A DNA stretch of 14,674 nt from Synura sp. LO234KE (Eukaryota > Sar > Synurophyceae > Synurales > Mallomonadaceae): assembly GCA_015143735.1 (NCBI GenBank), contig VKHC01000250.1, positions 1-14,674 of the forward strand, read 5' to 3'. The notes under the pieces are model-generated. The model was given only the letters and a program-made list of their open reading frames with translations. It ran no database searches and was not told the origin of the DNA. Positions 8,281 through 14,674 of this stretch are shown here, piece by piece. Numbering within the stretch: position 1 is the first letter of the stretch; each line of letters begins with the position of its first letter. Position numbers and translations under genes: made by a program.

Positions 8281-9070
8281 TGGTGCGACCACTTCACGTC
8301 ATAGAGGCGGTGTTGGAATAATGAGGACAAGGACGGAAAATTTTATAGTTAGTTACGGTGAGGAAAATTAGAGGACTAATACAAGGGAAACTAAGCCGCA
8401 TACCCACAGAAAAAAACGCTTCCCATGTACCAAATGAAAAACCCCGTGACCGAGTGGGGAGCTCCGAAGGTGAGGACTAGGATAGGTATCTCCGAAGGTG
8501 AGGTGAATTGGTTTTACGCTCTACTCCCCTCAGGGACAATACGGGTACCCTTCGTTTCTTCTGATCTAAGGGGATTCTGGTTAGTACCACTACTAATCAA
8601 AACTCCATGGATCGGATATCGATATCATTTGTCAGGTCACTCTAATACTCCAATTGAGAGTCACCCAGCGAGAATTACTTGGATATTGGCTTGCTGCTGC
8701 AAAAGCTCCCTTTACGAGTTCCAAACTTGTTAGTCTCTTTAAACCTTTATAAGATGACTTTCTTGCTAGTTCGGATGGTAATGGAATCTCGGAATTTTAT
8801 AAGGACCCTTGCGATGTGGAATCCCCACAGAATCGAGTTTCTCCGTGATACCTCACTCTAGCAGATATCCCGAGTTTATTTTAAGGAGTATCCAAGAAAA
8901 CAGGCACCTAGATCATGGTACAATTTCTATATCGTCGTTAAAAGATTGACCACGTAACCGAGGCTCTGGTACTTCGGAACTTTCTGTTTTTGACAGCTTT
9001 GGGGATCGTTTTCGGTTACTATTTGACTATGCAAATCTAGCTCTCGAGTATACGCTGGTCATTATCCCTG
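8281..9070 (+). pseudogene. Eroded coding-like sequence, unidentified
   Basis: Protein-like text appears on the plus strand in several frames, interrupted by stops. The 8425-8730 frame contains GFWLVPLLIKTPWIGYRYHLSGH, another frame contains KAPFTSSKLVSLF and FYKDPCDVESPQNRVS, and a third contains SELSVFDSFGDRFRLLFDYANLALEYTLVI just before the repeat at 9071. No domain is recognised. A 14-bp direct repeat CTCCGAAGGTGAGG occurs at 8462 and 8490. A decayed mobile-element ORF is the likely explanation, by context. Confidence 0.25.
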
Positions 9071-9270
9071 CATCAGTGTATAGAACTTTGCCGTGGATAA
9101 CCACACCATTTATATCCCGACACTATACTACCATCATACTCCGCATTATAACCAGAATGTTAGGGTTATCTTCATGATGGATAACCCTGGTAAAATGTCG
9201 GGTCACGAACCGGCTTCTCCATGCCGTGTGTTATACTCCGTGAGTATACTCCGTGCTCATACTAGTATAA
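9071..9270 (+). repeat. TTATACTCCG-rich repeat, copy 1
   Basis: Starts at CATCAGTG and ends at ACTAGTATAA. It shares with copy 2 (11691-11878) the blocks GCCGTGGATAACCACACC, TACTACCATnATACTCCGCATTATA, TCACGAAnCGnCTTnTCCA, TTATACTCCGTGA and CATACTAGTATAA in the same order. Divergence is moderate, with small indels. Confidence 0.8.
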
Positions 9271-9451
9271 AAAGTACTCTCCGAACATCATTAATCGCGG
9301 AGCTCCTATCGATACCTCCGTTGATCGTGAAGAATCAAATTAAGATTTATACCCAAATCGTAAAGTGACCAAAATCGACGCGGCAATGGTTTAATCCGGC
9401 GAGCTTCCGAGCACAGAAGGTCTCCTAAATACTCCTCATGATTCCTACTAT

Positions 9452-11640
9452 GTGTCGTGTGCATCTCAATTTCTATTCCATTCTTACTTCCAGCCCATTG
9501 CGCAGGGCTCCCCCCTGGAAGATCAAACGGAGTCCAACGTTTTTGACAACGCTAGCGATGTGAGTGCCGATAATTCCAAACGATTTTGCCCCTCGTCGCC
9601 CTCGCATTATTGCAGACTTTCGTTGGATACGCTTATGTGTACGTCACTTCCCGCTTCGCGACACATATTGCCAACGTACCGCATTCGTCGTCTTCAATTA
9701 CCCTCCATAGGCGAATCCCTCGCCAAATTTTTCCGACGAACGTACGACGTCCACGCCTGACCCTTCTTCTTTCTCCACCACCATGCTAATGACGTCCGAT
9801 TAACTTACCTCAAAAACGAGCACTCCTAAGGTTCCTGCGAATTACCAGTTAATTCTCTAATTTACGCGCCGTAATTCTTCATCCTCACTGCCTCACATCC
9901 GAACCAAACTACCTCCCTCTTCTTCCTAGCAGTAAAAATCCAATTCTCGAATACGTGAACCCCACACTACTCAAACCGATGGGGACGATGCGGCAATTTA
10001 TCTCCCTCTCACCGGAGTACTACCAAACCCTCAATCAATACTAGTTGTCAAGTATCAAATTCCGCTCACCCGCATCACACCACAAGAAAAAAACCTGAAT
10101 CCACTGGACTCCGGAGATTTCCAAATAGCGGCCTAGCTCTCAATAAATAACCGCCTCCCGCCAACCTTCCTTTATTCTCTCCACGCGCATCATGCCGCCC
10201 CCATCGTCCCGTTACAACCAAAAGTACCTCGTCTGCTACGTACACCTGAGTCTCCTGCGCAGAACAACGTCATATGGTATGATGACACACGCGACCAGCA
10301 CCACCGCCACCGCGCGGCTACCACCACCTCCTCTGACCCGCAACCGCCTCTCAATCCTCTTGCGGTAATCACTCTAAACGCCCCAATCCCAACTTACCCA
10401 TCTGACGCCCCCCAAAAAGCGCACTCAGCGCTAATTCACTCAACAAATCCTTCTTCTGACCCTGAGTTACTCACCTCTCATCGCCTACTCCTAACGGCTG
10501 AACTTTCTCGTATTTACACTCTGACCCAACAGATCCAATATCTTTTCTTCATCAATGCATTGACTACCGCACCCATTCAATCGCTTTCCAGAATGATATC
10601 CGTAACTCTATCGTCAACTTCAACGTCAGCTGCTTATCCGCTGCTCCTTCCGACCTCCTCTAATGCTCCGATGCTCTCGTTAGCATCCTCATCCATGCCT
10701 CCGCGAATGCTTCAACCGTCCACCAGTAGTCAACCGGTGTACCAAACGCCACCCGCTAATCCTCTAATCATCTCAACTCTAACCTCCACCACGCTGTGTC
10801 CCGAAACACCAGTGTGTCTAATTTGATGTCTCGTCATCCATTAACTGACCCTGTCACCTTATCCGGCCTCCTTCCAACGCTCCATCACTCCAACCACTGC
10901 CAATTTCCTCCGTTCTCGAACAATGTGTCGCCACTACCACAGCAGCGCTGAGCTCATCCAGCTCTTTGTCTCCACCACCTCTCCCCGTGCACGTCTGTTC
11001 CGACGTCCAGACGACCTCCCTCACCAATGCCATTACAACTAGGCGTCAAAACCCAGATCGCTACCCTAGGGACTATAGCCGCATGCGCACCTACATCTAC
11101 CAACAAAGTATATCGACCCAACCAACCAACATCACTACCTCAAAACGTAGTTATTCAGATATTTTAAAAAAAACTACCTCAAAACGTATCAAGTCGTTCC
11201 AGCGTCCCTTATCTTGAGAAACGTGTCCCGATATTCCGAGCCATCTCCCGCAAGACAGGGACACCACACCCGACATGCCTCTGCCCCTCGTCCTCCTCAC
11301 AAGTCTCATCCAGAAACCGTAAACGCGACTCTACTGGGTCGTGATCCCGACTCGTCCCCTGAACGACGTGGGTCCCACAACCGTCGCGTTGGTGAATCAA
11401 CTTCTGACCAACGTGCACCACATTTACGTGACTCCCCACGTAGTTCACCGAACAGAGTTAGCAAGTTCCCTCGTCGTGATCTCTTATCTATTCCTCTGAC
11501 TATGCCTATCAGTACTCTGCCCCTCGAACCACCGAACAATTTCAGGTCAACCCTACTCTTAGCGCAGACCCGTTTGAACTACTAGTTCGAAACTCGCACT
11601 ACTAACTACAGCAGCTTCTCGAGCACCGGTCATTGATCTC
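9452..11640 (+). pseudogene. Decayed C-rich, Ser/Thr/Pro-rich long frame, probably a gag/ORF1-like mobile-element protein
   Basis: On the plus strand C greatly exceeds G for about 2 kb, and protein-like text runs through it. Segments include NVFDNASDVSADNSKRF and GESLAKFFRRTYDVHA (frame of 9452-9760), TDGDDAAIYLPLTGVLP and QEKNLNPLDSGDFQ, a 229-codon open stretch from 10137 to 10823 (PAQNNVIWYDDTRDQHH, HRLLLTAELSRIYTLTQQI), FQNDIRNSIVNF in a second frame, SKRSYSDILKK near 11140-11175, and a basic Arg/Ser/Pro-rich tail to about 11580 (RDSPRSSPNRVSKFPRRD). Six in-frame TAA/TAG codons and several frame changes break it. A helical middle followed by a basic Ser/Pro-rich tail suits a gag or LINE ORF1 nucleic-acid-binding protein. 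No zinc knuckle or RRM was recognised, so the family is open. Confidence 0.4.
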
Positions 11641-11690
11641 ACTACCGGTATCAACCCTGCTGAAGCTCCAGAACCTACGGTTCCCTTTCA

Positions 11691-11878
11691 CATCAGTGCA
11701 TGTAACTTGGCCGTGGATAACCACACCGTTTATACCCCGAATTTATACTACCATTATACTCCGCATTATACTTAAAAAGTCATGGATATCCACGTCGGTT
11801 AACCTCGAGTCACGAAACGACTTATCCACGGTCCATTATACTCCGTGATTATACTCCTCCGTACTTATACTAGTATAA
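11691..11878 (+). repeat. TTATACTCCG-rich repeat, copy 2
   Basis: A direct-orientation copy of 9071-9270. Within it TTATAC recurs about every 12 bp (TTATACCCCG, TTATACTACC, TTATACTCCG, TTATACTT) and again near the right end (TTATACTCCGTG, TTATACTCC, TTATACTAG). It also carries CCGTGGATAA near 11713 and its inverse TTATCCACGG near 11822, which can pair. Confidence 0.8.
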
Positions 11879-11879
11879 C

Positions 11880-12206
11880 ATGGTGCTTATCCATGGGGAT
11901 ATCCAGGGACTAGCCTAAGTGAACCGTAGTTATCCTGTTGTAAATAAATTGATTCCTTGTACATTATGGTAAATTTTGATGTTTTGTTGATGCACTCTTA
12001 CTTTGAACCCTGAAATTTTGTCCTGAGTTGACCATTTCCCAGGGGTGACGAACATAAAGCATTACTGAAACAACAGCAAAAGAAAGAATGAATACCATTG
12101 TTAGCGGTTGCAATTATTTGTGATGCGATGAAAAAACATTAGCTGATCTTTCTAGAATCGGACATAATAAGTAGAAAATTACGGAAACCATGCTATGATA
12201 AAAGCA
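11880..12206. other. Spacer without recognised genes
   Basis: AT-rich DNA between repeat copy 2 and the inverted-repeat element. No open frame of note. A second partial GGATATCC palindrome lies near 11897. Confidence 0.4.
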
Positions 12207-12576
12207 GAAGTCCCATTTCTGCAAAAGCGTCACAGACGATGTGACGCATTGTCAAAAAATGTCGTATAGAGGATATTTTTTGTTTCCTATCCGTTTTCAA
12301 TGAAATTTTTTAAAGTGGTCCGAGCTATGGCCAAACAACGTGTTTTTTTGAATAATTTCGATTTTGAAACGTGTAATACTTGAGCCTGTAAACTTTTTAT
12401 TGCTTGAAACGTGTAAAACTTCAAAAAAAAATCTGTCTTACCAGAATGCGCTTTGAGTTAAAGATAATACGTGGATGAAATTTGACAGGATAATACTTCA
12501 AATTCGTGAAGATACTACATTTCTTAAAGTGTGACGTTTTTCGGGATCAGTGACGCTTTTGCAGAAATGGGACTTC
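12207..12576. mobile_element. MITE-like element with perfect 27-bp terminal inverted repeats
   Basis: Bases 12207-12233 (GAAGTCCCATTTCTGC...GCGTCAC) and 12550-12576 (GTGACGC...GGGACTTC) are exact reverse complements over 27 bp, bounding 370 bp with no coding capacity. Inside the left arm GCGTCAC is followed 7 bp later by GTGACGC, giving a small extra hairpin. A direct repeat TTGAAACGTGTAA sits at 12364 and 12404. This is the architecture of a non-autonomous DNA transposon. No clear target-site duplication is seen at the outer edges, so the ends may be defined the other way round, with each arm belonging to a separate insertion. Confidence 0.75.
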
Positions 12577-12689
12577 AGAAAAATATATATAAGAGAAATA
12601 AGCTTATCGAGCAATCGCCCAGTCAACAGTGTATTCAGTCGTTAATAACTCATCACAAATTTAGCAACGATTTTTCGGTGTCACGGTTA

Positions 12690-12845
12690 ATCACGGGGTA
12701 TAACAAAATCTTACAGGGATAATTGCGGAGTATAATCAATTCATGGATAATTAACACCCGTGTTTAACCCTATTTTGTTAAACATACCGTATTATTTATG
12801 GATAATCACGGTACCGTGGATAACCCAGCGTGGATATCCACGGTT
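12690..12845 (-). repeat. Inverted, more diverged relative of the TTATACTCCG repeat
   Basis: Read on the minus strand it contains CCGTGGATATCCACG, GGGTTATCCACGG, ATTATACTCCGCAATTATCC and TTATACCCCGTGATTA, the same vocabulary as copies 1 and 2. It includes two perfect palindromes, at 12807-12818 and 12829-12842. The order of blocks differs from copies 1 and 2, so it is a related element more than a clean copy. Confidence 0.5.
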
Positions 12846-13154
12846 TCCCATGCACAGATGCAGTTCACCATCCCACCCATAACTCCAGGCGACATCCACT
12901 TTCCACACTACGACGACCCACCAGATTGTTCTTTCAAATCAACTGCGACGATGTCAACAGACTTCAGTGCCCCCCTCATGCCGATCCCGAAACCTTCGAG
13001 AACTATCCAATTTATAGAAGGCACCAGCTTTAACCACATATACCTCGAAGGGCGGCCTCTAACAGAAGCCGAAGCCATGTCCACGGATGTGATCGCGAAC
13101 CCCATCCCTGAACTCATCCAATTCTACTGGCGTCGTACAGAGAGATATCACTAG
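12798..13154 (+). CDS. Unidentified ORF, 118 residues, overlapping a second frame
   Basis: ATG to TAG. The first 14 codons are made of the palindromic repeat (GGATAATCACGGTACC), so a start further in (for example at MQFTIPP, 12858) is as likely. The product is proline-rich at the N-terminus (MQFTIPPITPGDIHFPHYDDPP), then LMPIPKPSRTIQFIEGTSF and LTEAEAMSTDVIANPIPELI. It looks protein-like, while the antisense frame is less so. Its 3' end overlaps, in the +1 frame, the 130-codon stop-free stretch at 13093-13482. No family is recognised. It may be the 5' part of one gene broken by a frameshift. Confidence 0.3.
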   Translation: MDNHGTVDNPAWISTVSHAQMQFTIPPITPGDIHFPHYDDPPDCSFKSTATMSTDFSAPLMPIPKPSRTIQFIEGTSFNHIYLEGRPLTEAEAMSTDVIANPIPELIQFYWRRTERYH

Positions 13155-13485
13155 CTATCAGATAGTAAAGAAGCTCTCCTTCACACTCTTCCTCAAGCCT
13201 CTACTTGTCATTAGAATTCTGATATGCCTTCTCACTTCTGCAATCACATGCTCTCAGCCTCTCACCAAAACCAGCACTCCTCAACAATTCTATTTCTCCT
13301 GTGGATCCGTCCGGCACTTGCTAGAATTGTACGTCAACTCAGCCTCCAACGCAACATACTCCTATATTCCATGGGATGATATTAACTCACTTGTACGTCG
13401 ACTCACAGTCCCCAACAGGAAAGGTTCACTCTCAGGTAATACCCGAAATGACTCACTCCGTAGGCCGCGTACGCTTCCTTCTTGA
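13093..13485 (+). other. 130-codon stop-free frame with a hydrophobic segment, no ATG
   Basis: The frame is open between TGA at 13090-13092 and TGA at 13483-13485. Text such as DITSYQIVKKLSFTLFLKPL, then a hydrophobic run LLVIRILICLLTSAITC, and FYFSCGSVRHLLELYVNSAS, NATYSYIPWDDINSLVRRLT, looks like a real protein. It has a signal-anchor-like helix, two cysteines and an NAT glycosylation sequon downstream. No in-frame ATG exists, so it needs an upstream exon or a frameshift from the 12798 ORF. Its last 85 bases overlap the minus-strand RNase H remnant, which probably marks an insertion or rearrangement boundary. Product unknown. Confidence 0.3.
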
Positions 13486-14125
13486 AGGCACCCCAGCGAG
13501 AATCAATATTTGAGTACTTCTGGCTGGCAAAGCCTATAGGCTCGTGAACAACTCCAAACTCGGCTAGAGAACTACGCCTACCGTCTTGTCGGAAGCATCT
13601 ACTCTCAGAACCCAATCGAGGTTGTAGTCCGGTAAGTGAATCGCCCCCGACTCGGAAACTGCCTTCTTCATCTTTTCGAAGTCACTCTCGTAGTCGTATG
13701 TCCAGCTCTCACGTTTCCAATTGAAGTCCTCTTGTGCGTTATTTTATTTAACTCCGAGGCAAAATCTCGGAATAGATGAGAACAAATGACTTGAAGAAGA
13801 GTGCAGCGCCCAGGAAGCACTGCATCTCCTTCTGACAGGTAGGCATACGGAACTCCATGATTGCCTTCTTGCGGTCTTCGTCCATCTCCCGCTGCACATA
13901 GGTTACCTTATAGAACTTGACCGACGAAAAACCTAACAAGGACTTCGACATCTTCAGGAACACGTTATGCTTTTGACACCGCTCCAAGAAAGTACGCAGC
14001 TTTTGGCACGCATCATCTGCGTCATGGTCCAACAGCAAGACATTGTCGAATATAACTCTCGACCAGTCGTCGAAGTCTCCAAACATCTGCATCATGGTCC
14101 GATAAATTAACCCAAAAAATAAAGG
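13403..14125 (-). pseudogene. Ty3/gypsy-type reverse transcriptase plus RNase H fragment, frameshifted and truncated
   Basis: Read right to left: PLFFGLIYRTMMQMFGDFDDW (about 14122-14060), then the catalytic region VIFDNVLLLDHD, RCQKHNVFLKMSKSLLGF (the palm/thumb junction), REMDEDRKKAIMEF and QKEMQCFLGAALFFKSFV, as in Ty3-type polymerases. A frame change leads to FASELNKITHK and then DFNWKRESWTYDYE. RNase H follows with WVLRVDASDKTVGVVL (its first catalytic Asp), a TAG, another shift, then PIGFASQKYSNIDSRWGAFKKEAYAAY and FGYYLR. The upstream fingers, protease and gag, and the downstream integrase, are absent, and no LTRs were found. At least three frameshifts make it non-functional. The usual YxDD box reads IFDN. 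Confidence 0.88.
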
Positions 14126-14674
14126 TCATCGCACGACCGTGTAACGACAGAAATAACATATTAACGGTTCACCAACCATCTCAACCGCAAAAATATCCAA
14201 AAACTAAAAATTCAATTAGGCACGGATTTTACAGAACTCATGAGAATCTTGACCATTCTTAATTATTTCTTCAAAATCAGGCAGAGGTAAGTCCTAAAAT
14301 TGATATAATATTAAAATTCCTGTATAACTTGACTTAGTTCAGATTTTTGCTCGCTGCTGTAAATTGCCTTTGACTCTCTCTGGTTACCAAACGCTTGTAA
14401 TAATGTTCTATCTACACAGGTAAAAATGAATACATATCATATCATTTTTCTCTTTGGAACTCATAAATTTCTCCCTGATCACTCCATAATGGAGGTATGT
14501 ATTTACGTACGTCAACCTCATCTCCACCATATGCTCGCCAGATTCCATAACACATTACACACATGTCATGCATGACGCACAACACGTGATCCATCCATAA
14601 AAGGCCACCTACTGGTCATTCCCTTAACCCCCCTTTTTTCCCTTAACTCTGAAAGGCCTGTACTAAAGCAATGT
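14126..14674. other. Intergenic stretch with intron-like signals, no identified gene
   Basis: A strong donor GAG|GTAAGT at 14286/14287 and an acceptor TTCAG| at 14342 enclose exactly 56 nt, the length of several confirmed introns in this window. A second donor-like CAG|GTAAAA follows at 14419/14420. The flanking exonic pieces carry no long frame, so they could be 5' UTR exons of a gene beyond the right edge. A 12-bp palindrome GTCATGCATGAC lies at 14565-14576 and a CACGTG E-box at about 14584. Confidence 0.3.

Noticed and set aside
10190-10372. Minus-strand frame opposite the C-rich block
   Set aside because: Gly/Arg/Val/Trp-rich translation is the expected shadow of a C-rich opposite strand; the plus-strand frame is far more protein-like.
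11580-11600. tRNA T-loop-like GTTCGAAAC
   Set aside because: No matching acceptor stem, anticodon arm or A box in the right place; it lies inside a protein-like frame (FELLVRNSHY).
11633-11848. 71-codon ORF sharing WITTPFI..YTTIILRII with the 9071 region
   Set aside because: The similarity is the DNA repeat itself (copies 1 and 2) read in one frame; small indels between copies shift the frame, so protein conservation is not supported.
12531-12722. 63-codon plus-strand ORF
   Set aside because: It starts inside the MITE-like element and runs through its 27-bp inverted repeat, so the frame is accidental.
13154-13400. Continuation of the RNase H / integrase of the Ty3 element on the minus strand
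   Set aside because: Minus-strand text past YYLR lacks the expected tether and integrase zinc-finger motifs, while the plus strand has an uninterrupted frame here.

Overview
The window is nuclear DNA of a eukaryote. Two conserved eukaryotic genes near the left end are split by short GT-AG introns (53-66 nt, one of 111 nt), there is no bacterial gene packing, and most of the remaining 12 kb is repeats and decayed mobile-element coding sequence. The lineage cannot be fixed from the sequence alone. The compact introns suggest a small-genome invertebrate or protist. Both conserved genes read cleanly in the standard code, with all glutamines as CAA/CAG.

Left gene pair (about 240-2600): a Bax inhibitor-1 (TMBIM6-type) membrane protein in three exons on the minus strand and a Methyltransf_16/METTL21-like protein methyltransferase in five exons on the plus strand. 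They are divergent, with only 61 bp between start codons. Just past the methyltransferase stop, the same frame stays open and can be continued across a typical 56-nt intron. This is either a C-terminal extension or the remains of another gene.

Middle (about 2600-9070): no recognisable intact gene. It holds a decayed, probably gag-like reading frame on the minus strand (3290-4665), a GC-rich stretch, an ACTTTA-rich repeat whose end also occurs at bases 1-80, a roughly 170-bp tandem duplication, an unidentified minus-strand ORF (6425-6769), small AT-rich plus-strand ORFs (one with a 21-bp tandem repeat) and eroded coding-like sequence.

Right (about 9070-14674): mobile-element territory. It has two direct copies and one inverted relative of a repeat dense in TTATACTCCG-like words, a long C-rich, Ser/Thr/Pro-rich broken frame that looks like a decayed gag/ORF1, a 370-bp element bounded by a perfect 27-bp inverted repeat, two overlapping plus-strand frames, and a frameshifted Ty3-type reverse transcriptase/RNase H fragment on the minus strand whose catalytic box reads IFDN. 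The last 570 bp hold only intron-like signals.

The two left genes are unrelated housekeeping genes that probably share a promoter. Nothing else forms an operon or pathway. I found no convincing tRNA, rRNA or CRISPR array.
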